Shown piece after piece: positions 33,107 through 41,965 of a DNA stretch of 64,000 bases (its first letter is position 1; each line of letters begins with the position of its first letter). The stretch spans positions 3,844,001-3,908,000 of the forward strand of contig NZ_SHLD01000001.1 of assembly GCF_004217615.1 (NCBI RefSeq), read 5' to 3'. Under the pieces are notes generated by a model that saw only the letters and a program-made list of their open reading frames with translations, had not been told where the DNA came from and did no database searches. This stretch comes from Micromonospora kangleipakensis (GTDB lineage: Bacteria; Actinomycetota; Actinomycetes; Mycobacteriales; Micromonosporaceae). A program made the translations under genes and the position numbers.

Positions 33107-34347
33107 CGCTGAATCCTTTCTTCGGTCGGCTTACGGGGCATGGTGGAAGCGGATGGTGAGCCGTCCTCGCAGGTCCAGCCCGGCAGTCCCGCCAGCTGAT
33201 GGACCAGCACCTCACCCTGCCCGTGGATGTTCCCGACGGCGATGATCGAGGAGTCGTCCGGGGTTGCTGCCGTCACGCTCTCCAGCAGGCTGGCCGGGTC
33301 GGGCTTGCCACCGAGGTCGACAACCCGGTCCTGAAGGTCCGCCGGGACCGTCGTACGGGCGCTCTTGGTCACCTCTCCGATCAAGATGATGTTCTCCGGT
33401 CGCACCCGGCCGCTCAGCTCGCCCATCTGACCGTTGCGTTCGATCCGGTCCGGCCGGCAGTTGATCACCATCGTCAGCGGACGGGTGATGAGCTGTTGGT
33501 CCTCCAGTTGCTGGATGTTCATGAAGGTGGATTCAGGGTCGTTGGCGGCGAAGATGTTGGCGAACCGGAACCGCTTGTCGCCGTGCATCACCCGCGCCAC
33601 GGACAGCACGCCCGGGTCGGGCGGCGCCTCCCACATGCCCTTGAGCGCGCTCTGCCGGTCGATTCCCAGCTCCCCGGCAACGGCCAATGCGATGGCGACG
33701 TTCTCCTTGAAGGTGATCCAGCCGAATCCGTCCATCTCGTGGTCACTCACCGACTCGGGATCAACCGCGATGAGGCGGCAGTCGCGCCGTTCGGCTTCTT
33801 CCTGCAGGATCGGGAGCCGTTCCCGCTCAGCGGTGACGCAGACCCCTCCCACCGGCATGGATCGGCTCAGGGAGCGGGCGACGTCGTCCAAAGTAGGCCC
33901 CATTTCGGCGAGATGGTCCTCGCGCACGTTGCACAGCACCCCGATGTTGGATCGGATCAGCTTGCTCTGGTTGACCTCCTGCAGCGCCGGCATCACGGCC
34001 ATGCACTCCATGACCAGAGTGTCCGGGTGGTACACGGCAGCCCGACGTACGATGCCGATCTGCTCGACCACGTTCGCGATGCCGAACTTGCGGTGCACCG
34101 GCTCCTCGCTGGCGTCGGGGAAGATGAAGCGGGCCGCCGTGCCGGTGGTCTTGGCCACCACCACGCGGCCACCGCCCCGCAGCGCGCCGGCACAAAGCCG
34201 AGTGATCGAACTCTTGCCCCGGATACCGTTGACCAACACGCGGTCCGGAATCCTGTCCAGGTTGCGATAGTGGTTGCGCTGCTCGACGATCCCGGCGACG
34301 AACAGAGCCCCACAGCAGAGGACGAAAACGACGTAGAGGTATGCCAC
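33103..34347 (-). CDS. pgsB: Poly-gamma-glutamate synthase PgsB/CapB
   Basis: 414 residues. An N-terminal membrane helix ('YLYVVFVLCCGALFVAGIV') precedes a Mur-ligase-type ATP site 'VNGIRGKSSITRL' with 'AKTTGTAAR'. 'LVMECMAVMPALQ', 'IGVLCNVREDHLAEMGPTLDDVA' and 'AERERLPIL' follow. The enzyme activates glutamate as an acyl phosphate and adds it to the growing gamma-polymer at the membrane. The GTG at 34347 is preceded by AAAGGAG and begins one base after the upstream gene's stop. Length and motifs are typical. Confidence 0.94.
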   Translation of the reverse strand: MAYLYVVFVLCCGALFVAGIVEQRNHYRNLDRIPDRVLVNGIRGKSSITRLCAGALRGGGRVVVAKTTGTAARFIFPDASEEPVHRKFGIANVVEQIGIVRRAAVYHPDTLVMECMAVMPALQEVNQSKLIRSNIGVLCNVREDHLAEMGPTLDDVARSLSRSMPVGGVCVTAERERLPILQEEAERRDCRLIAVDPESVSDHEMDGFGWITFKENVAIALAVAGELGIDRQSALKGMWEAPPDPGVLSVARVMHGDKRFRFANIFAANDPESTFMNIQQLEDQQLITRPLTMVINCRPDRIERNGQMGELSGRVRPENIILIGEVTKSARTTVPADLQDRVVDLGGKPDPASLLESVTAATPDDSSIIAVGNIHGQGEVLVHQLAGLPGWTCEDGSPSASTMPRKPTEERIQR

Positions 34348-34348
34348 G

Positions 34349-36658
34349 TCAGCTCCTTTCGTCTCGATCGTCGGGGCGGGCATGATCGCCATACCACAGC
34401 GTGGCCCGATCAACTTCGGCTTGCTGCGGGACCTCGGGGAGCACGACGGTGCGGTCGTCCTCCGGTCCGCGCAGCCGGCTCGCACCGCCCAGACGGCTGG
34501 AACCGGTATGCCGGACCTGACGGCAGACCTCCAGACACATCGCCAGCGCGCCGATGTCGTCGTGCCGTTGTGGCGAGATCGGCTCCTCGACCTTTCCGTC
34601 GCTGATCCTGTCGGCCTCCGTGGCAAGCCGACGCAGCGGCCGCGCGAAGACGAAGTACTGCCACACCTGGGTGAGCAACACGACGCCTGCGGTAGCGCCG
34701 GCGACGAGCAGAGTCCAACGCCGCCCGTCGCTCTGCGGCAACCGCAGCCCGGCCAGGTCCTGCTCCACCACCAGCGACCACTTCAGTGGGGCAACCGGGT
34801 TGGGCTTGGTGAGGCCGGCGGCGGCGATCAAAGCGGGTTTGCCGTCGGGCGTCTTCGCCATCCCCACGGTGCCGCCCTTCAGCGCCTCGGCGGCGGCGAC
34901 CCGGGCGGTGCCCTCCAACGGCTGGAAAGCGCGGAAGCCGTTCGAGTCGAAGACCGTGCGCAGATCGTCGTCGACGATCCGCACCTGCCCGTCCACCGCG
35001 CGCAGCATGCCCAGCAGGTAGTCGATGTCGAACTCACCGACGGTAGCGACGCCGTTGGGGGCCACCCGGAAGGCGTATACCAGCGGGACCCGAGCGGTTT
35101 CGCCGTCCAGGTCGAGGCCGGTCTCACCGTGCAGCGGTTCCTTCCGGAGCGGCTCACGTCCCGCGGTGGTGACCACCGCCCCGTTCGGGTCGATCTGGTA
35201 CAGGGCGCGGAATCGATGTTTGTCGGCCACCTCCTGCTTGAGCTGTGGACCCACTTGCGTCGGGTCGGGCGCTGCCTCAGCCGCCTGGGAGAGGCGGGTC
35301 ACCGTCTGCAGGCCGTTGTTGAGCGCCTTACCCATGACGTTGCTCGCCGCCTCGGCCCGGCTCTCCTCGTCCTTGACGAGCTGGCTGGGTATCGGCGGCT
35401 CGGGTGCATTGAGCGCGTACGCCACGGCCGCGGCCGGCCAGAGCAGGGCGACGACGGTGGCCAGGACCAGGCCCTGAGTCACGGTTGGCCGCCACTGCCA
35501 GCGCCATCGCTTGCGGCGGGCGGTGGCAGACGAGGGGTTGGCGGACGTGAGGGCCAGCGCCCGGGCGATCCGGTGGGACTCCGACACCCGCAGCGGGTAG
35601 CGCTTGGTGGGGACCTCGCCGCACGCATTGGCCTTGGCGCGCTTCAGCAGCGACCGCACCGGGCTGACCAGCGCCAGCCGCATCAGCAGGAAGCTCGGCA
35701 CCGTCACCGCCAGCAGGGTCAGGCCGAGCAGGAAGCCGTGCACCGTGGAGGTGCCGCCCGTCTCGTCGGCGACGAGGAGGGTGGCGACCGTCGCTCCGGT
35801 GTCCCCCACCGGAGCCGAGGAGACGACCAGCTGCTTGTTCAACCACTCCGTCACCCTGATCGGGTGACCCTCGGTGGACTGGGACTGCGCCAGCCCTTTG
35901 AAGACCACCGGTAGGTGGACGTCGGGTACCGCACTGACCCCCTGCATCAGCGTGCTCTTGCCGTCCGGTGTGATCAGGAAGATGCCCTGTCGGGCGCTGG
36001 GGTTGAGCCGAAGCTCGTCGATGTCGAGCGGTTGCGCCGCCAGTAGAGTGCGTTGGCCGTCCAGCGCGATGCTTCGGACCAGCGCCGGCCCATCGGGTGT
36101 GGTGATCGGAAAGGTGTCCCTGACGGGTAGCGTCGGCGGCAGCAGTTGCATGGGCACACCGGTGCCAGCGGTCGCCAGCTGGCGGCGAGAGGCGGTCTCC
36201 ACGATCGCCGCCCCGTTCCACTCCGTCCCGTCTCCCACCACCTGCTTGACGAACTCAGGGTCGGGCGTCGACGGGGACCGGGTCGCGATGCGCTGATCGA
36301 GGCCATCCACGTAGTGATTGATGGTCAGTCGCATGCTGGCGGCGACCTTCGAGACGTTGTCCCGCTGAGAATCCACCACCGCCGGAGGGACGCCGCGTTG
36401 GTTGTTCACCGCGAATCCGAGCGCGATCGCCGCGGCCAGGAACATGGTCGCCCAGAGAAACACCAACGACGGCTTGCCGGAGCCCGCGGGGAATCCGGCG
36501 GTCGGCAGCTGCTGGTCAAGCGCCCGTCGCCGCCAGGGGACCACCTGCTCTTGTGGCGGATCGGAGGGCACGGATGCTACCGGTGCGCGTCCCCGGAATC
36601 GTGACTGATTGCGACTCCGGTCAGGCGCCGGCTGTTCGCCTCCGCTCTTTCTCTTCAT
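34349..36658 (-). CDS. Tandem Cache-HAMP membrane protein without output domain
   Basis: 769 residues in two similar halves. Each half is transmembrane helix, ~230-residue extracytoplasmic sensor-like (Cache/PAS-type) domain, transmembrane helix, then a HAMP-like segment. Helices lie at ~63-83, ~305-325, ~397-417 and ~660-680. HAMP-like stretches are 'SPVRSLLKRAKANACGE' and 'RPLRRLATEADRISDGKVEE'. There is no kinase, cyclase or methyl-accepting domain; a ~60-residue acidic tail ends the protein. It lies inside the poly-gamma-glutamate operon, between capA and pgsB and one base from pgsB, so it may sense or regulate polymer synthesis or export. I know no characterised homologue in this setting. 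GAAGGG precedes the ATG. Confidence 0.78.
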   Translation of the reverse strand: MKRKSGGEQPAPDRSRNQSRFRGRAPVASVPSDPPQEQVVPWRRRALDQQLPTAGFPAGSGKPSLVFLWATMFLAAAIALGFAVNNQRGVPPAVVDSQRDNVSKVAASMRLTINHYVDGLDQRIATRSPSTPDPEFVKQVVGDGTEWNGAAIVETASRRQLATAGTGVPMQLLPPTLPVRDTFPITTPDGPALVRSIALDGQRTLLAAQPLDIDELRLNPSARQGIFLITPDGKSTLMQGVSAVPDVHLPVVFKGLAQSQSTEGHPIRVTEWLNKQLVVSSAPVGDTGATVATLLVADETGGTSTVHGFLLGLTLLAVTVPSFLLMRLALVSPVRSLLKRAKANACGEVPTKRYPLRVSESHRIARALALTSANPSSATARRKRWRWQWRPTVTQGLVLATVVALLWPAAAVAYALNAPEPPIPSQLVKDEESRAEAASNVMGKALNNGLQTVTRLSQAAEAAPDPTQVGPQLKQEVADKHRFRALYQIDPNGAVVTTAGREPLRKEPLHGETGLDLDGETARVPLVYAFRVAPNGVATVGEFDIDYLLGMLRAVDGQVRIVDDDLRTVFDSNGFRAFQPLEGTARVAAAEALKGGTVGMAKTPDGKPALIAAAGLTKPNPVAPLKWSLVVEQDLAGLRLPQSDGRRWTLLVAGATAGVVLLTQVWQYFVFARPLRRLATEADRISDGKVEEPISPQRHDDIGALAMCLEVCRQVRHTGSSRLGGASRLRGPEDDRTVVLPEVPQQAEVDRATLWYGDHARPDDRDERS

Positions 36659-36703
36659 GGCGACCCTTCGCTCTCGGCGGCATCGAAGTTGCGCGGTCCA
36701 TTT

Positions 36704-36867
36704 CGATCATCGAACTCGCCAGGGTGAGGACACTTCACCCCGCCGGGATGAACTCGAGGGCGACGCGGAGCTTCCGCCGGGCCCGATTTGCCGACGCATC
36801 GAGCGGTAGGACCCGATGGTCGAACGTGGCGGGGTGAGAGAACCTCACCCTGCGGAGATGAATTCGA
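36704..36867. repeat. Two copies of a 54-bp element inside the operon, each with a GGTGAG dyad
   Basis: Copies at 36704-36757 and 36814-36867, 110 bp apart, agree at roughly three quarters of positions. Each begins CGATNNTCGAAC and carries an inverted repeat (GGGTGAG...TCACCC), followed by GATGAA(C/T)TCGA. They fill the 256-bp gap between the CapA gene and the tandem-Cache gene, the only large gap in the operon. They could be operators, RNA-processing hairpins or an internal promoter region. Confidence 0.65.
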
Positions 36868-36914
36868 CGTCCGACGTGCACGACCCTCAGCGGCTCGGCT
36901 TGGCAGCAGCCTTG

Positions 36915-38075
36915 TCAACGCTCCACACGAAGCCCGGCGGAGATCGCGCCGCGACCGTCGAGATAGCCGGCGATTCGATCCTGGGCCGCGGTGTAGAGGG
37001 CTCGGCGGCGGTCGCCGGCGGGTATGTGCTGGAGGGTGCGGGCCAGGTCGAGGACGCGGATGGTCGGTCTGAGGGAGAGCCAGATGGGAATTGCCTCGGC
37101 CCGGGTGACGACCCACCGCCGGTTGGGCTGTTCGGTGAACGTGAACTTGGCCAGGACCCCCTCCCGGTTGGCGTCCTTGGGGAAATCGTGGCGGGCGAGG
37201 GTGTTTCCAACGCCGTAGGCGATCCATTCGTCGCCGACCCGCTCGAAGGGCTGCACGACGTGGGCATGGTGACCGATGATCAGGTCGATGTTCGGGTCGG
37301 CGATGAGCTGTCTGGCCCAGGACAGTTGCTGGCCGTCGGGTGTGTGACTCATCTCTGTGCCCCAGTGGGCGGAGAGCACGATGATCTGCGCGCCGGCCTT
37401 GCGGGTAGCGGCGGCGGCGGTGCGGATCGCGGCGACGTCGATGCGGTTGGCCAGCCACGCCTTGCCGGCTGGCGGTTCCAGGCCGTTGAAGTGCATCGCC
37501 CAGGAAAGGTGACCGATCTTGACGCCGTTGACCTCGTAAATCGTTGGCGTGGCCTGCTCGGCAGCGCTGCGGAAGGTGCCGGTGTGGCGCAGACCGGCCG
37601 CGTCCAGCGCGTCGAGGTTGTCGTACACGCCCTGCTCGCCCTGATCCAGGGAGTGGTTGCTGGCGGTGGAGCAGGTGTCGTAGCCGGCAGTCTTGACCGC
37701 GGCGGCCAGGTCGGTGGGTGCCTTGAAGCGTCGGAAGTCCCTGGGTTCGCCGGGCCCCATCGGGGCCTCCATGTGACAGATGGCCAGGTCCGCCGATTCG
37801 ACGGCGGGACGAATCGAGGCGAAGATCGGGTCGAACTCGTACCCGGCGTGGCCGGCCGCCTTGGCGTCGGCCCGCGCCTGCCGCCACGTCGGCGGGTGCA
37901 CCAGGATGTCACCGGAGCCCAGGATGCTGACCTGGCGCGGCGTGCCCGCCCCCCGTTGCGCGGTCGTCGCCGCCGGTTGCGGTGACCGGCGCTCGCGAAC
38001 GATGTCGTCGCCCTGCGCCCGTGCCGGGGTTACGACCAGCGCGGTGACGAGCAGGACGCGGACGAATGCACGCAT
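36915..38075 (-). CDS. pgsA: CapA/PgsA-type metallophosphoesterase-fold protein
   Basis: 386 residues. A signal peptide at ~1-21 ('MRAFVRVLLVTALVVTPARA') precedes the CapA domain: 'VSILGSGDILVHPP', 'LAICHMEAPM', 'STASNHSLDQGEQG' (Asn-His metal motif), 'IIVLSAHWGTEMSH' and 'DLIIGHHAHVVQPFE'. PgsA/CapA is the third core component of the gamma-PGA machinery, needed for polymer transport or synthase stability. Here it is secreted and not anchored by an obvious N-terminal helix beyond the signal. GGAAGGG lies before the ATG at 38075. Confidence 0.9.
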   Translation of the reverse strand: MRAFVRVLLVTALVVTPARAQGDDIVRERRSPQPAATTAQRGAGTPRQVSILGSGDILVHPPTWRQARADAKAAGHAGYEFDPIFASIRPAVESADLAICHMEAPMGPGEPRDFRRFKAPTDLAAAVKTAGYDTCSTASNHSLDQGEQGVYDNLDALDAAGLRHTGTFRSAAEQATPTIYEVNGVKIGHLSWAMHFNGLEPPAGKAWLANRIDVAAIRTAAAATRKAGAQIIVLSAHWGTEMSHTPDGQQLSWARQLIADPNIDLIIGHHAHVVQPFERVGDEWIAYGVGNTLARHDFPKDANREGVLAKFTFTEQPNRRWVVTRAEAIPIWLSLRPTIRVLDLARTLQHIPAGDRRRALYTAAQDRIAGYLDGRGAISAGLRVER

Positions 38076-38106
38076 CGAAGATATTCCCTTCCTGGCGGCG
38101 GACGAC

Positions 38107-39990
38107 CTAACGCCCGGCCGCGGCGCCATCCCTGCGCTGGTCCGCCGCGCCCAGCAGTTGGTTTCCTCGGACCTCGATCGCGGTGAGACCACTGTCCAGT
38201 GCCATGACTCTGGGACACGGGTGCTCGCGCAATACGAGGTCGGGCAGGTTCACTGCGATCCGCCTGTCTGCTTCGAGCTCGGAGGGCGCGTCCCTCTTCC
38301 CGTCACACTTGCGCGTGATGTCCTGCCCGCTGTAATGCCCCTGATTGAGTGCCTCGGCCGGGCTCATGCCATCGACGATTACCCCTACCAATGTCTGCGT
38401 GACGTAGTCGGGAATGTGCGAGCCGCCGGCAGCGCCGACCACGAGCCGCAACTTCTTCCCCTCGCGGTCAAGCACGATCGTCGGTGCCTGCGAGGCGGTG
38501 GGTCGCTTCTTCGGTTCCTGGACGTTCACGGGCTTGCCGGGTGAGACGGACTCCGTGTCCGTGAAGTTGTTCAACGCGTTGTTGAGCATCATTCCCCGTG
38601 CCTCCAGGTGGGACCCGAAGTGGGTGTTGTTGGTCGTGGTCATGGACACGGCGTTGCCGGCGGCGTCGACGATGCTCGCGTTGCTCGTCGGATCACCGAC
38701 GTCCGTCGTGGCGGGTTGATCGCTGACAGACGGTCCGGGTGGCGCCACGCCCGGGGGGTTGCCCGGTTCAACCGGGTGGATTGCCTTGTCCGGGGAGTAG
38801 AGGGCGAAGCGATTGTCGAGATACTTGCCGTCGAGCAGCCCGGCTATGGGCACGGCCTGGAAGTCCGGGTCCCCCACGTATGCGCGGCGGTCGAAGTTCG
38901 CCAGGCGGCTGGCCTCGACCGAGAGGTGGATGCGGTCCGCCGAGCCGGGCTTGGTCTTCCGCACCTGGCCGCGTTCGAGCAAGCCGAGCATCTGCAGGGT
39001 CGCCACTCCGCCGAATGCTGGCGGCGCCGAGGTGCAGACCGACACGTCGAACGCCTTCCTGCACACCTCGGGGCGCTCCACCGGTTGGTAGTCGGCGAAG
39101 TCCTGGGCCGTCATGAGACTGGGGATGACTACCGGGCCCGCTGTGTTCCCTTTCAGCTTGATGGGGCCCTTGGCCGCATGTTGCGCGATTGCTGGTGCGA
39201 TCTTGCCGTTCGGGTCGTAGAAGGCGTCCGCGCCGTTGTCCCGAACCTCCCGCAGCACGTCCGCGAGCTCGGGGTTGTACAGCGTCGTTCCCTCCGGCTT
39301 CGGTTCGTCGCCGTTGCAGTAGCGGGGGCGCAGGTCGGGGTAGTTGCAGCGCTTCCGTCCGTTGAAGCGCTGTTTGAAACCGCCATGCAGGCTCGGGGAC
39401 ATGGGGAAACCGTTCGCGGCCAGCCGGATGGCGTCGTCGAAGAGTTGATCCCACGGGAGGGTGCCGTACTCGCTGTGCACCGTCGCGAGCACTCGCAGCG
39501 TGCCCGGAACACCGAACGACCGTCCGCTTGCCCCGGCCGCATTCGGGAAGCGGTCGGTCCGGAGTGCCTTGCGCTCCTGCTCGGTGGGCGTCCTGACATT
39601 CTCGGTCACGTTCTGCGGAGCTCTGGCCAAGCCGTCGAAGAACCGGACCTTGTCCTTGTCGGGATCCCAGTAGGTGATGAGTGTGCCGCCGGCCAGCCCG
39701 GAGGCGTGTGGCTCCACGACAGCGAGCACGGCCTGAACGGCTACCGCCGCGTCCGCGGCCCTGCCACCTTGGGCGAGGATCTTGCAACCTGCCTCGACGG
39801 CGAGCGGATTGGCGGCCGCCACCATGAACTTCGTACCGACCGCATCTGCCCCCCGACCACTCGTAGGATTCGCGCAGGATCCGGCCGGTGGAGCCACAGT
39901 GCTCGCTCCGGTGGCCTCTGTCGACAGGGCCGGCAGGATGAGCGTCAGCACCAGCGCGGGAAGGAGGTAGCGCCGCTTTCGTGCGTACAT
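38107..39990 (-). CDS. ggt: Gamma-glutamyltransferase, secreted
   Basis: 627 residues. A signal peptide covers ~1-29. The large subunit shows 'MVAAANPLAVEAGCKILAQGGRAADAAVAVQ', 'PHASGLAGGTLITYWD' and 'RSFGVPGTLRVL'. The autoprocessing nucleophile is most likely Thr435 in 'DPTSNASIVDAAGNAV', giving a ~193-residue small subunit with 'GGSHIPDYV'. The canonical 'TTHxS' is 'TSNAS' here, a mild departure. In Bacillus, GGT and its relatives (CapD) cleave or anchor gamma-PGA, and this gene leads the pgs operon, so it is a candidate PGA-processing enzyme. Five Cys in the mature part are unusual. Confidence 0.9.
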   Translation of the reverse strand: MYARKRRYLLPALVLTLILPALSTEATGASTVAPPAGSCANPTSGRGADAVGTKFMVAAANPLAVEAGCKILAQGGRAADAAVAVQAVLAVVEPHASGLAGGTLITYWDPDKDKVRFFDGLARAPQNVTENVRTPTEQERKALRTDRFPNAAGASGRSFGVPGTLRVLATVHSEYGTLPWDQLFDDAIRLAANGFPMSPSLHGGFKQRFNGRKRCNYPDLRPRYCNGDEPKPEGTTLYNPELADVLREVRDNGADAFYDPNGKIAPAIAQHAAKGPIKLKGNTAGPVVIPSLMTAQDFADYQPVERPEVCRKAFDVSVCTSAPPAFGGVATLQMLGLLERGQVRKTKPGSADRIHLSVEASRLANFDRRAYVGDPDFQAVPIAGLLDGKYLDNRFALYSPDKAIHPVEPGNPPGVAPPGPSVSDQPATTDVGDPTSNASIVDAAGNAVSMTTTNNTHFGSHLEARGMMLNNALNNFTDTESVSPGKPVNVQEPKKRPTASQAPTIVLDREGKKLRLVVGAAGGSHIPDYVTQTLVGVIVDGMSPAEALNQGHYSGQDITRKCDGKRDAPSELEADRRIAVNLPDLVLREHPCPRVMALDSGLTAIEVRGNQLLGAADQRRDGAAAGR

Positions 39991-40674
39991 ACAACAACCT
40001 CTTCGATTGATGCGGGAACGGGCCGTTGCGCTGAAACGCCATGAGGTTCCGCGGCGGGAGTCTCCGCCTGTTCGGTGTCCGGCCTGTCAGCTTCGCTTGA
40101 GGGCATGGGGCTCGGGACGAACGAATCCTGAGTCGCATCAGGACCTTTCCCTTTTCAGCCGGCGTCAAAGCGACTGCTCGGTCGCGGCTGGCACATCGGC
40201 TGCAGAAGTGCCCTGACGTCGCCTCACAGACGCGGAACCGAGGCCGACACGGGCATCATGGTTCGCGGTGGGGTGACGGCGCAGGGCATCGCGAGAAGTC
40301 GTGGTTTCCGAGACGAAGGTGTCCCAGGTGGCAGCGGGGATGGTCCAGCCCGGCCGAACGGGCGAGCGGAGTTACCCCGCGAGCAGTGTGTGCCCGGTTC
40401 GTGAGGACCAATTGTCGTCATGTCGACCGCCGCTGTCCGGGATGTCCGCTTGGAAGCCATTGTGCGTCGAGGGTCGCCGATGCACCTAACGCTCAGTGAG
40501 GAACCCGCTTCCGCATGTCTACATCGTGTTAGCGTCGGGTAAGCGGCGTCTTGTGACGTGCGCCGCCGGCCGGACCGATTCTCGAGTCTTCGTCCCCCTG
40601 CTCGTCAGGTGGTGGCGGACCTTTGTCCGAGCCCGCCCGGCCTCCCGGCGCGACATCCACCCCGAGGAGGAATC
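39991..40674. other. 684-bp divergent intergenic region
   Basis: It lies between the divergent ggt operon and the DUF6230 gene and must hold both promoters. No ORF in it has a ribosome-binding site or recognisable product. A TTAGCGT stretch near 40527-40535 could be a -10 region for the rightward gene. It is visibly richer in A/T than most gaps here. Confidence 0.5.
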
Positions 40675-41280
40675 GTGCAGGAGCACTTCGACACCTCAGG
40701 CCGTACTCGGTGGCGGCGGTTCGCCGCGCTGGCAGTACCGGCGACCGCGGTCGCCGGCGCGATCGTGTTCGGCATGGCACAGGGTGCGGTGGCCGCCTCG
40801 TTCGCCGTCTCCGGCCAGACGTTCAAGGTTTCCGCCTCGGAGCTGCGCGGTGAGGGATTCGTCCAGTTCGGCGGCGTCGCCGAGGAGGTCGACGGCACGA
40901 AGCATCCGGTGGCGGTCACCGGTATCCGGCGGGCGCAGCTGTTTGACCTCTGTCAGTCGGTGAAGGTGCCCGGTGCTCCCGTGGTGCTCAGCACCAACGC
41001 CGGCGGTGGCGGCAGGCCCGCCACCGCGAGCGACCTGTTGATCGACGCCGAGGCGCTCGAGGGTGACGTCGAGTTCACGAACATCAACATCAACCAGGAC
41101 GCATCGACCCTTGACCGCGGGCCCGTGAAGGGTCCCAGGAAGGCCTTCGGCCAGCAGGCCGACGCGGTGACGATCAAGAACCTTCGCCAGGTGGCCCGCT
41201 CCACCCAGGCCGGGACGTTCAATCTCACCGGGCTGAAGCTGAAGGTCAACGTCGGCGCGGCCGCCAAGGAGTGCTTCTGA
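40675..41280 (+). CDS. DUF6230 family secreted or membrane-anchored protein
   Basis: 201 residues. A Tat/Sec-like N-terminus 'TRWRRFAALAVPATAVAGAIVFGMAQGAVAASFA' contains one hydrophobic helix. The beta-rich remainder ('VSGQTFKVSASELRGEGFVQFGG', 'LFDLCQSVKVPG', 'FNLTGLKLKVNVG') ends 'AAAKECF'. It matches the DUF6230 family, which occurs next to DUF6114 in actinobacteria. GAGGAGG precedes the GTG at 40675. The function is unknown. Confidence 0.8.
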   Translation: MQEHFDTSGRTRWRRFAALAVPATAVAGAIVFGMAQGAVAASFAVSGQTFKVSASELRGEGFVQFGGVAEEVDGTKHPVAVTGIRRAQLFDLCQSVKVPGAPVVLSTNAGGGGRPATASDLLIDAEALEGDVEFTNININQDASTLDRGPVKGPRKAFGQQADAVTIKNLRQVARSTQAGTFNLTGLKLKVNVGAAAKECF

Positions 41281-41347
41281 GCTGATCACCGCCCCGCCCT
41301 CCGTGAGGTGGTGGCTGCGCTCGACCCCTCACTCGCAGGAGGCAAAG

Positions 41348-41965
41348 GTGACAAGCGCCGAACCACAACCCGTCCCGCCGAAGCGGAGCGACGCCCCGTG
41401 GCGCGGCTTCCGCCACTGGCGCCGGACCCGGCCGTTCTGGGGCGGCCTGTTCACCGCACTGGCCGGTCTGGAGATCTTCGGCACCACCCAGATGTCGCTC
41501 GCTGGTCTCGCCTTCCAGATGGGGCCGACCGGTTTCCTGTCCTGGCTGGTCCCCACCATCCTGGTGACCTGCGGACTGCTGATGTGGTTCAGGCTGCAAC
41601 ATCGGATCCTCTACGCCGTGGTCGCCGCCGTGACCACGCTCTTTTCGCTGATCGGGGTGAACCTCGGCGGCTTCTTCGTCGGTCTGCTGCTCGGCCTGCT
41701 GGGCAGCGCCCTCGGCTTCGCCTGGGCGCCGGACACGCACCCGACCGCCACCCGCGGGAGCGAGTCAGCCGGCGACGGGACGGCGCGGGACGAGGCGGCC
41801 GGCGACGAAACGGCGCGGGACGAGGGGGGCGGCGACGGGACGGCGGGGGACGGGACACCGGACGACGGGACGGGGCGGGACGGGTCGTCGGCCCGTGCGG
41901 GAGCCGACCTACCGGCCCCAGACGCGGCCCCGAGCGCGGGCAGCCGGCCCTCGTCCACGAGCTGA
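41348..41965 (+). CDS. DUF6114 family membrane protein
   Basis: 205 residues. After 'RTRPFWGGLFTALAGLEIFGTTQM' there are four hydrophobic helices to ~residue 120. A long disordered tail of Gly, Asp, Thr and Ala repeats ('GDGTARDEAAGDETARDEGG') follows, with three near-repeats of a GDxTARDE-like unit. AGGAGG precedes the GTG at 41348. It pairs with DUF6230 and overlaps the next start by one base (TGATG). Confidence 0.8.
   Translation: MTSAEPQPVPPKRSDAPWRGFRHWRRTRPFWGGLFTALAGLEIFGTTQMSLAGLAFQMGPTGFLSWLVPTILVTCGLLMWFRLQHRILYAVVAAVTTLFSLIGVNLGGFFVGLLLGLLGSALGFAWAPDTHPTATRGSESAGDGTARDEAAGDETARDEGGGDGTAGDGTPDDGTGRDGSSARAGADLPAPDAAPSAGSRPSSTS

Noticed and set aside
36659..36914. A small pgsE/capE-like gene in the gap between capA and the tandem-Cache gene
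   Set aside because: No short ORF with a membrane helix or ribosome-binding site is present there; the gap is filled by the duplicated 54-bp element.
39991..40674. Several 60-80-codon ORFs between ggt and the DUF6230 gene
   Set aside because: No ribosome-binding sites, no recognisable products, and codon pattern unlike the neighbours.
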